A stretch of 64,000 nucleotides of DNA from CAYJMQ01 sp964371555 (GCA_964371555.1 CAYJMQ010000004.1:5984-69983), one strand, 5' to 3'; numbered from the stretch's first letter, positions 1 to 8,092 are shown. Numbers and translations are program-made. Notes: a model not told the origin generated them from the letters alone.

Positions 1-787
1 CAATAATGGATTTTTAAGGCTCAATGAGGAAAAAAAAGTTGTCGAATTTTTTCATGACTATGATCTTCGTTATGTTGATGCAAGCGAGCGATTTTTAACA
101 GCGCTCAAAGGGGTTACCGATCCAGAAGAGAAAAGAAAAAAGATCGGTCATATCTTTATTGAAATCTTTGAAGAAGAGGCCAGAAAAATTCCCAAAGCAA
201 AATTTCTGGGGCAGGGGACACTCTATCCGGATGTGATTGAATCACGATCATTTAAAGGCCCCTCTGCAACGATCAAAACGCATCATAATGTGGGGGGACT
301 CCCGCCAAAGATGAATCTTGAACTGATTGAGCCTCTCCGTGAGCTCTTTAAAGATGAGGTGCGTCTTCTTGGAAAAGAACTTCAAATGCCGAATGAGTTG
401 ATTTTCAGACAACCATTTCCGGGGCCGGGGCTTGCGGTGCGGATTCTGGGTGAAGTGACGGTGGCCAGGCTTTCGGCTCTTCAGAAAGCGGATCATATTG
501 TTGTTTCAGAGATTAAAGAAGCAGGGCTCTACCATAAAATCTGGCAGTCATTTGCCGTGCTCCTTCCCATAAAAACCGTCGGTGTCATGGGGGATGAGCG
601 GACATACGAACATGTCATCGCGGTTCGCGCCGTCAAAAGCGAAGATGGCATGACCGCCGACTGGGTCGATCTCCCGCACGAACTTCTCGCCCGTATTTCA
701 AACCGCATCATTAATGAGGTCTCCGGCATCAATCGTGTTGTCTACGACATTTCTTCCAAGCCACCCAGCACGATTGAGTGGGAGTAA
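1..787 (+). CDS. guaA: GMP synthase (glutamine-hydrolysing), C-terminal part
   Basis: Last step of GMP synthesis: amination of XMP to GMP using glutamine and ATP. The reading frame is open from base 2 and ends with TAA, so the gene enters from outside the window and only about 261 C-terminal residues are visible; the glutaminase domain and the ATP P-loop lie upstream. What is seen matches the end of the ATP-pyrophosphatase domain and the dimerisation domain: GQGTLYPDVIES, the HHNVGGLP stretch, RQPFPGPGLAVRI, and the family ending ISSKPPSTIEWE. The first internal ATG (233) lies inside the conserved GTLYPDVIES segment and is not a start. A tRNA gene follows after about 50 bases. Confidence 0.97.
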   Translation, partial: NNGFLRLNEEKKVVEFFHDYDLRYVDASERFLTALKGVTDPEEKRKKIGHIFIEIFEEEARKIPKAKFLGQGTLYPDVIESRSFKGPSATIKTHHNVGGLPPKMNLELIEPLRELFKDEVRLLGKELQMPNELIFRQPFPGPGLAVRILGEVTVARLSALQKADHIVVSEIKEAGLYHKIWQSFAVLLPIKTVGVMGDERTYEHVIAVRAVKSEDGMTADWVDLPHELLARISNRIINEVSGINRVVYDISSKPPSTIEWE

Positions 788-836
788 AAAAACCCTTTGC
801 AATTCGATATTTTTTTGAATAACTTTTCTGCCTCAC

Positions 837-911
837 AGGCGCGTAGCTCAGCGGTAGAGCACTACTTTGACGTAGTAGGGGTCGTGAGTTCAATCCTCAC
901 CGCGCCTACCA
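837..911 (+). tRNA. tRNA-Val (anticodon GAC)
   Basis: A full cloverleaf can be folded by eye. Acceptor AGGCGCG (837-843) pairs with CGCGCCT (901-907); D stem is GCTC/GAGC; anticodon stem CTACT/AGTAG holds loop TTGACGT, so the anticodon is GAC, reading GUC/GUU valine codons; T stem is GTGAG/CTCAC with loop TTCAATC. Discriminator A and an encoded CCA follow at 908-911. Bases 908-914 (ACCATTT) could also pair with 920-926 (AAATGGT), making a small hairpin over the 3' end. Confidence 0.96.
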
Positions 912-968
912 TTTCTTCGAAATGGTTCGTCTCCTGATTTATGACTCGGCGTCATTTTCGAAAATCGC

Positions 969-997
969 TTGCAGAATCAGAACTGCTCATATATATG
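969..997 (+). promoter_or_regulatory. Possible sigma-70-type promoter before thrS
   Basis: TTGCAG (969-974), a 17-base spacer and TATATG (992-997) sit about 40 bases before the thrS start and would give a leader of roughly 33 bases. No good Shine-Dalgarno sequence is visible before thrS. A 12-codon reading frame at 1015-1050 overlaps its start out of frame. This is a match by eye only. Confidence 0.4.
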
Positions 998-1036
998 TAA
1001 TTTTATCTTTTGCCATGATGACCTTTTATATATTCC

Positions 1037-2944
1037 ATGAAAAAAATTGAGCTGACCTTTCCTGATGGATCGCATCAGGCCTTCCCATCCGGTGTTGTTG
1101 GCTTGGAAGTAGTCAAAAAGTTTCCATCTCTTGCCGCGATCGCGCTAAAAATTGATGATGCCGCAATTATCGATCTCATGACCCCTATTGAGAAGGATTG
1201 CCATGTCCGGATTTTAACGCCCAAAGATCGCGACGCTTTGGAAGTTCTCCGTCACTCCACAGCCCACATTATGAGTGAAGCGGTTCAACAGATTTTCCCG
1301 GACGCAAAGGTAACCATAGGCCCCGCGACCGAACAGGGATTTTATTACGACTACGACTTTGAGCCGGGCTTCACCCCTGAAGATTTAAATAAAATTGAGA
1401 AGAAAATGTCAGAAATTATTGAATCCAAAAGCCCTTTTCAAAGAACGACAATCGATAAAAAAGAGGCGCTTAAAAAATTTCGTCTGATGAATGAGAATTA
1501 TAAAGTTGAAATTTTAAATCAAATTCCGGAAGAAAAGGTGAGCATCTATAAACATGGAAAGTGGGAGGATCTCTGTCGGGGGCCGCATCTTCCTCACACA
1601 GGATGGGTAAAGGCTTTTAAACTCCTATCGATTGCCGGGGCCTATTGGCGCGGCAATGTCAAAAACAAAATGCTTCAGAGAATTTATGGAACCGCTTTTT
1701 TTTCAGAAAAAGAGCTGGGGGATTTTTTGCATCAGCTTGAAGAGGGGAAAAAAAGGGATCACAGAAAGCTTGCAAAAGAGCTCGATCTTTTGAGTTTTCA
1801 CCCCGAATCGCCGGCAAGTCCCTTTTTTCATCCGAAAGGGGAGATGATCTATAGCGAACTTATCAGTTACTGGAAAGAGACGCATCTGGCACGGCATTAT
1901 GAGTTTGTAAAAACCCCCTTTATTTTGAGCTCTGAGCTCTGGCATCGAAGCGGCCATTATGAAAATTATAAGGAAAACATGTATTTCGTAAACATTGATG
2001 AACAGGAATATTCAGTCAAACCGATGAATTGCCCGGGGCATATTCTGATTTTTCAATCGCATAAACATTCGTACCGTGAATTTCCAATTCGTCTTGCCGA
2101 GATAGGGCAGGTCCACCGGCATGAACTCTCCGGTGTGGCCCACGGTCTCATGCGTGTGAGAACCTTCTCGATTGATGACGCGCATATCTTTTGTCGGGAG
2201 GATCAGATTGAAGGGGAGATCTCTTCTGTCGTCGAGCTGATTCTTACCATGTATAAAACGTTTGGTTTTCATGAATATAAAATGGAGCTCTCCACACGCC
2301 CTGAAAAATCGATTGGGGGGGATGAGATGTGGGCAGCCGCTATTTCGGCGCTTGAAAACGCCCTGAAGAAAACAAAATTAGAGTATCAGATCAACCCCGG
2401 TGAAGGGGCATTCTATGGACCTAAAATCGATTTTCATGTGAAAGATATTCTTGGAAGAATGTGGCAGTGCGGCACGATTCAGCTTGATTTTTCGATGCCA
2501 GAACGTTTCGATTTGACTTATACGGGGAGCGATGGGAAAGAACATCGTCCGGTGATGATCCATCGCGCCGTTTATGGTTCTCTTGAGCGTTTTTTGGGGA
2601 TTCTCATCGAGCATTATGGCGGGGCTTTCCCCGTTTGGCTCTCCCCGGTTCAAGCGATTGTTATGAACGTAACCGATCATCAGCTCTCCTATGCCCAAAA
2701 AATTTATGAGGACTTGGGAAAGGGGGGGGGAATCCGCGCCGATTCGGATTTTAGAAATGAAAAACTCGGGTTTAAAATCCGGGAAGCGCAGCTTAAAAAA
2801 ATTCCCTACATGGTCATCATCGGAGATCGGGAGATGGAGTCTCAAACGCTTTCTCTCAGAGAGAGGGGTGGAAAGACATCCGGAGGGGTTCCTTTAGAGG
2901 AGTTTCTCAAACGCATTAAAAACGAAGTCGAACAAAGGAGGTAA
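1037..2944 (+). CDS. thrS: Threonyl-tRNA synthetase
   Basis: Charges tRNA-Thr in the cytoplasm. At 635 residues it is close to the 642 of E. coli. Domains in order: TGS domain (1-62); editing domain with the zinc-type site H73, H77, C180, H184; class II catalytic core with zinc ligands C332 (in MNCPGH), H383 and H509; motif 2 around RHELSGVAHGLMRVR; motif 3 in GSLERF near 514-519; and a C-terminal anticodon-binding domain starting with VWLSPVQA. All key residues are present, so both aminoacylation and proofreading should be intact. It is first in the thrS-infC-rpmI-rplT-pheS-pheT order. The last codons, AGG AGG, form the ribosome-binding site of infC. Confidence 0.98.
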   Translation: MKKIELTFPDGSHQAFPSGVVGLEVVKKFPSLAAIALKIDDAAIIDLMTPIEKDCHVRILTPKDRDALEVLRHSTAHIMSEAVQQIFPDAKVTIGPATEQGFYYDYDFEPGFTPEDLNKIEKKMSEIIESKSPFQRTTIDKKEALKKFRLMNENYKVEILNQIPEEKVSIYKHGKWEDLCRGPHLPHTGWVKAFKLLSIAGAYWRGNVKNKMLQRIYGTAFFSEKELGDFLHQLEEGKKRDHRKLAKELDLLSFHPESPASPFFHPKGEMIYSELISYWKETHLARHYEFVKTPFILSSELWHRSGHYENYKENMYFVNIDEQEYSVKPMNCPGHILIFQSHKHSYREFPIRLAEIGQVHRHELSGVAHGLMRVRTFSIDDAHIFCREDQIEGEISSVVELILTMYKTFGFHEYKMELSTRPEKSIGGDEMWAAAISALENALKKTKLEYQINPGEGAFYGPKIDFHVKDILGRMWQCGTIQLDFSMPERFDLTYTGSDGKEHRPVMIHRAVYGSLERFLGILIEHYGGAFPVWLSPVQAIVMNVTDHQLSYAQKIYEDLGKGGGIRADSDFRNEKLGFKIREAQLKKIPYMVIIGDREMESQTLSLRERGGKTSGGVPLEEFLKRIKNEVEQRR

Positions 2945-2951
2945 TACTATT
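2936..2951 (+). promoter_or_regulatory. Ribosome-binding site and AUU start codon of infC
   Basis: AGGAGG (2936-2941), the last two sense codons of thrS, is followed after 7 bases by ATT at 2949. There is no ATG, GTG or TTG in this frame before 3021, yet the protein alignment needs the residues encoded from 2949 onward (KAPRRNRGIYAPKIRVIGEKGEQ). In E. coli infC the AUU start lets IF3 repress its own translation because IF3 discriminates against non-canonical starts; the same control is inferred here. Confidence 0.9.
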
Positions 2952-3497
2952 AAAGCGCCGCGTCGAAATCGGGGGATCTATGCCCCCAAGATAAGGGTTA
3001 TTGGAGAAAAAGGGGAACAAATGGGGATTATGCCAGTTCAGCAGGCTTTGGATCTTGCGTATCAAAGTGGGCTTGATCTGGTTGAAATTGCCCCTCAGGC
3101 AAATCCGCCAGTATGTAAGATCATCGATTATGGCAAGTATCTCTATGAGATTAAAAAACAACAGCAGAAAGCCAAAAAGAAACAGGTGGTTATTAAGCTT
3201 CATGAAATTAAATTCGGTGTGCGCACCAATGATCATGATTTAGAGCATAAGCTTCGAAAGATCTGGGAATTTTTGGATGAGGGGGATCGTGTGAAGACAA
3301 CGGTTGTCTTTCGTGGCCGGGAGATGGAGCATAGAGATCTGGGCAAAATAATGCTTGACAAAATAGTTGGAAAACTTGAAGGTATCGGCACAATTGAGCA
3401 GATACCCAAATTAGAAGGAAAGACGCTTTTCATGGTGTTTGCCCCGGTAAAAGCAGCAAAAAAAGAGAAAAAACCCGATGAAATTAAAAACCAATAG
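2949..3497 (+). CDS. infC: Translation initiation factor IF-3
   Basis: IF-3 binds the 30S subunit, checks the start codon and prevents premature 50S joining. With the AUU start the product is 182 residues, normal for the family. The N domain has RNRGIYAPKIRVIGEKGEQ and the signature LDLVEIAPQANPPVCKIIDYGK; a lysine-rich linker (IKKQQQKAKKKQ) follows; the C domain has EIKFGV, FLDEGDRVKTTVVFRGREM and a lysine-rich tail. Starting at the first ATG (3021) would remove 24 conserved residues. The 3' end overlaps rpmI by 20 bases, suggesting translational coupling. Confidence 0.97.
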   Translation: MKAPRRNRGIYAPKIRVIGEKGEQMGIMPVQQALDLAYQSGLDLVEIAPQANPPVCKIIDYGKYLYEIKKQQQKAKKKQVVIKLHEIKFGVRTNDHDLEHKLRKIWEFLDEGDRVKTTVVFRGREMEHRDLGKIMLDKIVGKLEGIGTIEQIPKLEGKTLFMVFAPVKAAKKEKKPDEIKNQ

Positions 3498-3675
3498 CGG
3501 CGCTGCGAAAAGGATGCGGTTTACCAAGAAGGGAAAAATTAAGCGAAGCAGAGCCAGACGCAGGCACCTTTTAACCGTAGGGAAGACAGAAAGTCGCAAA
3601 CGGCATTTGAGAAAAGCGGCTTATGTGGAATCTTCTGAAGCCCATCGGATGCGAAGGCTGATGCCGTATGGGTAG
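3478..3675 (+). CDS. rpmI: 50S ribosomal protein L35
   Basis: A basic 65-residue protein of the large ribosomal subunit. It shows the L35 pattern: MKLKTNSGAAKRM near the start, FTKKGKIKRSRARRRHLLT in the middle, and a C-terminal basic stretch ending in MPYG. It starts inside the last codons of infC (20-base overlap) with only a weak upstream purine stretch, so its translation probably depends on infC. A perfect hairpin lies between it and rplT. Confidence 0.96.
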   Translation: MKLKTNSGAAKRMRFTKKGKIKRSRARRRHLLTVGKTESRKRHLRKAAYVESSEAHRMRRLMPYG

Positions 3676-3677
3676 TC

Positions 3678-3710
3678 GCGAAACCATTTTCGAAGAAAAA
3701 ATGGTTTCGC
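3678..3710 (+). repeat. Perfect 13-bp hairpin between rpmI and rplT
   Basis: GCGAAACCATTTT (3678-3690) and AAAATGGTTTCGC (3698-3710) are exact inverted repeats with a 7-base loop. No T run follows, so it is not an obvious intrinsic terminator. It could be an RNA-processing or stability element, or an attenuator-like signal. A shorter relative, ACCATTT...AAATGGT, overlaps the 3' end of tRNA-Val at 908-926. Confidence 0.75.
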
Positions 3711-3734
3711 AATATATAAATGTAAGGATAAATT

Positions 3735-4094
3735 ATGCCTAGAGTAAAACGTGGTGTTAAAGCAAGGCGAAGAAGAAATCGGCTTTTAAAGCATGCAAAG
3801 GGCTTCTATGGGAGAAGGAAGAGCTCGATCCGTCGCGGGACAGAATCAGTTCAGCGCGCCTGGGTTTATCAATATCGGGACCGCAAGAAGACCAAGAGAG
3901 AATTTAGAAGCCTCTGGATCCAAAGAATCAACGCAGCCGTTCGAAGTCATAGTTTAAACTACAGCCAGTTCATGCATGGCCTTGCGAAGTCCAAAATTGG
4001 ACTCGATCGAAAGATGCTGGCTGAAATGGCTGTATCCGATCCACAGGCGTTTCAAAAACTGGTTCAGCAGGTTCAAGCGCACACCTCTCAATGA
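3735..4094 (+). CDS. rplT: 50S ribosomal protein L20
   Basis: A primary-binding protein of the large subunit. The 119-residue length and sequence are typical: MPRVKRGVKARRRRNRLLK start, the AKGFYGRRKSSIR motif, RAWVYQYRDRKKTKREFRSLWI, then RINAAVRSHSLNYSQFMHGL. In other bacteria L20 represses its own operon by binding its mRNA. Here the only conspicuous RNA structure nearby is the rpmI-rplT hairpin, so any such control is inference. pheS starts 8 bases downstream. Confidence 0.98.
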   Translation: MPRVKRGVKARRRRNRLLKHAKGFYGRRKSSIRRGTESVQRAWVYQYRDRKKTKREFRSLWIQRINAAVRSHSLNYSQFMHGLAKSKIGLDRKMLAEMAVSDPQAFQKLVQQVQAHTSQ

Positions 4095-4101
4095 CTCATT
4101 C

Positions 4102-5154
4102 ATGTCTAACGATCCTGTCTCTTTGCCACTTTCGTTAAAAGAAAAATTACAAAAAATCAAAGAAGATGCCCGCCATCAACTCGCCGCCGAACGGCTTGAC
4201 GAAACGGAACTGGAAAAATGTCGGGTACAATATTTAGGCCGTAAGGGTGAGCTGACGGAGATTCTTAAAGAAATTGGGCGTTTACCTTCCGAAGAAAGAC
4301 CCGAACTTGGAAGGCTTGCAAATTCGATAAAAATAGAACTCACACAACAGATTGAATTGAAAAATGCCGAACTCAAAAAACAGCGTGAAGAAAAAAAGCT
4401 GTCAGAAACAAAGATTGACATTACTTTGCCCGGGCGCCCATTTTCTCAGGGACATCTGCATCCTTTAACCCAAACTCTCGAAGAGTGTCTTTCCATTTTC
4501 CTGAGATATGGTTTCCAGATTGCAGAGGGGCCAGAGATTGAAACCGATTATTATAACTTTGAAGCCTTAAATATTCCTAAAAATCATCCCGCGCGGGATA
4601 TGCAGGATACCTTTTATCTTTCCCACGATCTTGTTTTGAGAACACATACCTCGCCGGTTCAGATTCGTGTGATGGAAAAATTCAAGCCCCCTATACGGGT
4701 TGTTGCCCCCGGAGCGGTTTATCGTCATGATGAAGATGTTTCCCACACACCGATGTTTCATCAAATTGAGGGGCTCCTTGTGGACGAAGGGGTATCGATG
4801 GCGCATCTGAAAGGGGTGCTGACGACCTTTGTGCGTCATTTTTTTTCGCCCGATACCCGGGTTCGGTTTCGGCCCAGTTTTTTTCCATTTACAGAGCCGA
4901 GCGCTGAGCTTGATATTGAATGTGTCCTTTGTGGAGGGGAGGGGTGCGGTGTCTGTAAACAGAGTGGCTGGCTTGAAGTGATGGGGTGCGGAATGGTTCA
5001 CCCATCGGTCTTTGAAGCGGTCAGGATCGACCCTCGTAAATACAGCGGCTTTGCCTTTGGGATGGGAATCGAGCGAATTACAATGCTTAAGTATCGGATC
5101 AACGATATTCGTCTCTTTTTTGAAAACGATCTTCGTTTTTTGAGGCAGTTTTAA
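4102..5154 (+). CDS. pheS: Phenylalanyl-tRNA synthetase alpha subunit
   Basis: Catalytic subunit of the (alpha-beta)2 enzyme that charges tRNA-Phe. The ATG at 4102, 8 bases after rplT, gives 350 residues; the longer frame upstream only reads through rplT. An N-terminal coiled-coil (about 12-105) is followed by the class II core: RTHTSPVQIRVM (180-191), GAVYRHDEDVSHTPMFHQIEG (204-224) and GFAFGMGIERITMLKY near the end. Four cysteines, C274, C277, C282 and C285 (CxxC-x4-C-x2-C), look like a zinc knuckle, as in many bacterial PheS proteins. pheT follows after a single base. Confidence 0.97.
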   Translation: MSNDPVSLPLSLKEKLQKIKEDARHQLAAERLDETELEKCRVQYLGRKGELTEILKEIGRLPSEERPELGRLANSIKIELTQQIELKNAELKKQREEKKLSETKIDITLPGRPFSQGHLHPLTQTLEECLSIFLRYGFQIAEGPEIETDYYNFEALNIPKNHPARDMQDTFYLSHDLVLRTHTSPVQIRVMEKFKPPIRVVAPGAVYRHDEDVSHTPMFHQIEGLLVDEGVSMAHLKGVLTTFVRHFFSPDTRVRFRPSFFPFTEPSAELDIECVLCGGEGCGVCKQSGWLEVMGCGMVHPSVFEAVRIDPRKYSGFAFGMGIERITMLKYRINDIRLFFENDLRFLRQF

Positions 5155-5155
5155 A

Positions 5156-7216
5156 ATGATCTTAAGTTCCGAATGGCTTTCAGAGTATTTTGCCCTTCCT
5201 AAAAATCTCGATCTTGTTTTTGAAAAGCTTACAGGTATCGGCCTTGAGGTCGAAAATATCCAAAAAAGGAAGCTCGATACGAAATCTCCGCATGTTACAT
5301 TTGAAATCAACGCGCCCCCGAACCGGTCCGATGTTTCAAGTTTTATCGGTGTCGCGCGTGAGCTTTCCGTTGTCTTCAACAAAGATATTCGACTGCCAAA
5401 AGTTCTCATCCCCAAAACAACAAAAAATGACTCGAAAGAAAATATTCAGAAAGAAATCAAGGTCTCTCTTAAAGATTCAAAAAAATGCCCCCGTTATATG
5501 GGTCGGTTTATCGCGGATGTTAAAATTGGCCCTTCACCGGAGTGGCTCAGGCGCCGATTGGAATCTGTTGGCCAGCGGTCGATTAATAATATCGTCGATA
5601 TCACAAATTATGTGATGCTCGAGTACGGTCAGCCTCTGCATGCGTTTGATGCCAGCCGCATTGCGGATCGAATCATTATTATACGATCCGCGATTCAAAA
5701 TGAAAAAATAATGACTCTCGATGGCGAAGAGAGAATTTTAACATCGGACGATCTTGTGATTGCAGACAGCTCAGGCCCCATTGCTCTTGCCGGCATCATG
5801 GGAGGCGCCCGGTCGGAAGTCTCTCAAGACACGAAAAATATTTTTCTGGAAAGCGCCTATTTTGATCCGGTAGCCATTCGAAAAACATCAAAGCGCCTCG
5901 GTTTAAGCTCCGAATCATCGAAGCGGTTCGAGCGGAATGTGGATATAAACGGGGTTAAGACCGCTCTCGATCGCGCGGCAGCGCTCTATTCTTCAATAGC
6001 TCAGGGCCGGGCGCTTCGGGATCGTATAGATATTTTCCCAAAAAAAATTGCCCCTAAAAAAGTAACCTTAACATTTGAGCGCCTGAAGCAATATCTGGGA
6101 TATGAACCCAACCCTTCGAAAGTGAAGCAAACATTAAAACAGCTCGGATTTTTGCCGAAGGCTCCGCTCACCTATGAAATCCCGACTCATCGTGTCGATA
6201 TTTCGCGGGATGTCGATCTGATTGAAGAGATCGCGCGATTTGAAGGATACGAAAAAATCCCCTCGATCGAACCGATCGGTTCCGCCGCTCTTCAACAGAA
6301 AATTGAAAAAAATCGTCTGTTGGAGAGAAAAATAAAAGAAACCCTCTCGTTTCTTGGCTTTACAGAAGTTATAAACTATAGCTTCTGTTCCCAAAAAGAT
6401 CTTGAAAAAATTGGTTGGCGTGGCGGGGTGGTTAAAATTCAAAATCCGATAGGGGAGGAGATGGCTGTTCTTCGTCCGACCCTCTCGGCTTCGCTTCTTA
6501 AAATCCTCAAACTAAATATCGATCGCCAGATCCGGAATGTTCGGATTTTTGAGTTGCGATCGGTGTTTGATGAAAAACAAAGGGAAACGAAAATGCTTGC
6601 CGGGCTTTTGAGCGGCCCCCGTTATCCGCTTCATTGGAAACTCAAAGAGGAGGGGATCGATTATTTTGATTTAAAAGGGGTGGTGAGTCATTTTTTTGGG
6701 GCCTTGCGCCACAGGGTAAGTTTTCGTGAAGCTGCGAGTGGTCCCTATTTTCATCCCAGACTTTCAACAAAAATTTGGATCAGTGGAAAATGCTATGGCG
6801 AAATGGGGAGCATTCACATCCCAACCCTCGATATGTATGATCTCAAACAAGAGGCCTACTTATTTGAAATCAATGTATCAGAGCTTGAAAAGAGCGGTTT
6901 TAGAAAAATTGTTTTTGAACCCCTTTCAAAGTTTCCGGCAGTTCTTCGCGATTTATCGATTTTGGTTCCACTCAAACGCGCTGTTTTATTTGACGAGCTT
7001 TATGAAACAATTGAAAAAGAAGGGGGGGGGCTTGTGACCCGCGTAGAACTCTTTGATATTTACAAAGGGGACTCCATACCTCCCGGAACTGAGAGCTATA
7101 CCTTTGCCTTGACATATCAATCGAGCGGCGGAACGCTGAGAGATGAAGAAGTGAATCGTCGACATGAGCATATTTGTCTCAAGCTTTCAGAAAAATATGA
7201 AGCCAAAATCAGGTAA
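5156..7216 (+). CDS. pheT: Phenylalanyl-tRNA synthetase beta subunit, lacking the N-terminal tRNA-binding domain
   Basis: Partner of PheS; it carries editing and tRNA-binding domains. The length is 686 residues, against roughly 790-800 usually. The B1 segment (ILSSEWLSEYF...GIGLEVENI) runs almost directly into EINAPPNRSDVSSFIGVAREL (about 49-69), a junction that in typical PheT is separated by a roughly 100-residue EMAPII/OB-fold tRNA-binding domain. The remaining parts are present: B3/B4 editing region (RRRLESVGQRSINNIVDITN), B5, the core-like region, and a C-terminal FDX-ACB anticodon domain (FPAVLRDLSILVP...YTFALTYQSSGGTLRDEEV). The frame is open and clean, so this looks like a real domain loss rather than a broken gene. 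Confidence 0.95.
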   Translation: MILSSEWLSEYFALPKNLDLVFEKLTGIGLEVENIQKRKLDTKSPHVTFEINAPPNRSDVSSFIGVARELSVVFNKDIRLPKVLIPKTTKNDSKENIQKEIKVSLKDSKKCPRYMGRFIADVKIGPSPEWLRRRLESVGQRSINNIVDITNYVMLEYGQPLHAFDASRIADRIIIIRSAIQNEKIMTLDGEERILTSDDLVIADSSGPIALAGIMGGARSEVSQDTKNIFLESAYFDPVAIRKTSKRLGLSSESSKRFERNVDINGVKTALDRAAALYSSIAQGRALRDRIDIFPKKIAPKKVTLTFERLKQYLGYEPNPSKVKQTLKQLGFLPKAPLTYEIPTHRVDISRDVDLIEEIARFEGYEKIPSIEPIGSAALQQKIEKNRLLERKIKETLSFLGFTEVINYSFCSQKDLEKIGWRGGVVKIQNPIGEEMAVLRPTLSASLLKILKLNIDRQIRNVRIFELRSVFDEKQRETKMLAGLLSGPRYPLHWKLKEEGIDYFDLKGVVSHFFGALRHRVSFREAASGPYFHPRLSTKIWISGKCYGEMGSIHIPTLDMYDLKQEAYLFEINVSELEKSGFRKIVFEPLSKFPAVLRDLSILVPLKRAVLFDELYETIEKEGGGLVTRVELFDIYKGDSIPPGTESYTFALTYQSSGGTLRDEEVNRRHEHICLKLSEKYEAKIR

Positions 7217-7245
7217 TTGTTTTAACAACTTAGCACTCTTTCGGA

Positions 7246-7274
7246 TTGACATAAATATTTGCGTTTGTTATTCT
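7246..7274 (+). promoter_or_regulatory. Strong sigma-70-type promoter before ihfA
   Basis: A consensus -35 TTGACA (7246-7251), a 17-base spacer and -10 TATTCT (7269-7274) lie in the 97-base gap after pheT. This suggests that ihfA has its own promoter even though it sits in the pheST operon order. The leader would be about 33 bases, with AGGGGG before the ATG. Confidence 0.75.
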
Positions 7275-7313
7275 TTTTATGCCAATTTGTGGTGGAAAAC
7301 ATAAGGGGGCCAC

Positions 7314-7598
7314 ATGACAAAAGCTGAACTTATTGCGCAGGTTTATGAAAGGGTTGGTTTTTCAAAAAAGGATTCATCGGAATTGGTCGAGCTGATTTTT
7401 GAGATGATGAAGGCGGCGCTCACCAACGCTGAAAAGATTAAAATTTCTGGTTTCGGGAATTTTATTGTCCGTCAAAAGAGGTCACGCATGGGGAGAAATC
7501 CTCAAACAGGGGAGTCGATAGAGATCTCGGCACGAAAAGTTTTGGTCTTTCACCCGAGCCAGGTATTAAAAGCACAGCTGAATCCTCATCGAAAGTGA
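7314..7598 (+). CDS. ihfA: Integration host factor alpha subunit
   Basis: A DNA-bending HU/IHF-family protein; with IHF-beta it assists sigma-54 promoters, recombination and nucleoid structure. The 94 residues contain MTKAELIAQVYERVGFSKKDS at the N terminus, IKISGFGNFIVRQKRSRMGRNPQTGE with the DNA-intercalating proline of the beta arm, and ISARKVLVFHPSQVLK. The position behind pheT matches proteobacterial himA/ihfA, supporting IHF-alpha over generic HU. A sigma-54-type promoter occurs elsewhere in the window (47007), where IHF could plausibly act. Confidence 0.93.
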   Translation: MTKAELIAQVYERVGFSKKDSSELVELIFEMMKAALTNAEKIKISGFGNFIVRQKRSRMGRNPQTGESIEISARKVLVFHPSQVLKAQLNPHRK

Positions 7599-7604
7599 TT
7601 TGGA

Positions 7605-7973
7605 ATGAAAAAAGAATTTGTAATTCCGCCGATTCCGGATCGGCTCTATTTTAAGATTAGCGAAGTCAGTCAGATCACAGGGGTTCCAGCCTATGTTTTG
7701 CGATATTGGGAAACAGAGTTTGAAATTTTAAAGCCCCCAAAATCAAAGGCAAACCAGCGGGTTTATGAGAGAAAGCATATCGAAAATATTTTTGTGGTAA
7801 AAAAGCTTCTCTGGCATGAGCGCTACAGCATTGAGGGGGCCAAACAGAAGCTTATTGAATTAAAACGAAAGGGGCGCGAAGAAGTACTCGATCCTTCCAA
7901 AGTAACCGAAGCGCAAAAAATGCGCCGGATCAAGAACGAACTCAAAGACCTCATTCAATTCCTTCGCGCATAG
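7605..7973 (+). CDS. MerR-family transcriptional regulator
   Basis: A 122-residue DNA-binding protein with the MerR winged helix: YFKISEVSQITGVPAYVLRYWETEFEIL, then NQRVYERKHIENIFVVKKLLWHERYSIEGAKQKL. The C-terminal part is short (about 40 residues, charged, probably helical) with no cysteine cluster, so a metal sensor is unlikely. It starts 6 bases after ihfA. A MerR-type gene directly behind ihfA is a recurring arrangement in delta-proteobacteria-like genomes. The target is unknown. Confidence 0.88.
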   Translation: MKKEFVIPPIPDRLYFKISEVSQITGVPAYVLRYWETEFEILKPPKSKANQRVYERKHIENIFVVKKLLWHERYSIEGAKQKLIELKRKGREEVLDPSKVTEAQKMRRIKNELKDLIQFLRA

Positions 7974-7981
7974 ACTTTTAA

Positions 7982-8057
7982 CGGGGTGTGGCTCAGCCTG
8001 GCCTAGAGCACTCGCTTGGGGTGCGAGAGATCGGTGGTTCAAATCCACTCACCCCGA
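7982..8057 (+). tRNA. tRNA-Pro (anticodon GGG)
   Basis: Acceptor CGGGGTG (7982-7988) pairs with CACCCCG (8050-8056). D stem is GCTC/GAGC; anticodon stem CTCGC/GCGAG holds loop TTGGGGT, so the anticodon is GGG; T arm GGTGG/CCACT has loop TTCAAAT with one G-T pair. Discriminator A is at 8057. The next bases are TTG, so CCA is not encoded, unlike tRNA-Val in this window. The gene borders an AT-rich block of unknown genes. Confidence 0.95.
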
Positions 8058-8092
8058 TTGATTTAAATCGATTTAGTTTATAGAGTAAAACC

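Noticed and set aside
4567..5415. 282-codon minus-strand frame across pheS and pheT
   Set aside because: It lies opposite two highly conserved genes and shows no protein family features.
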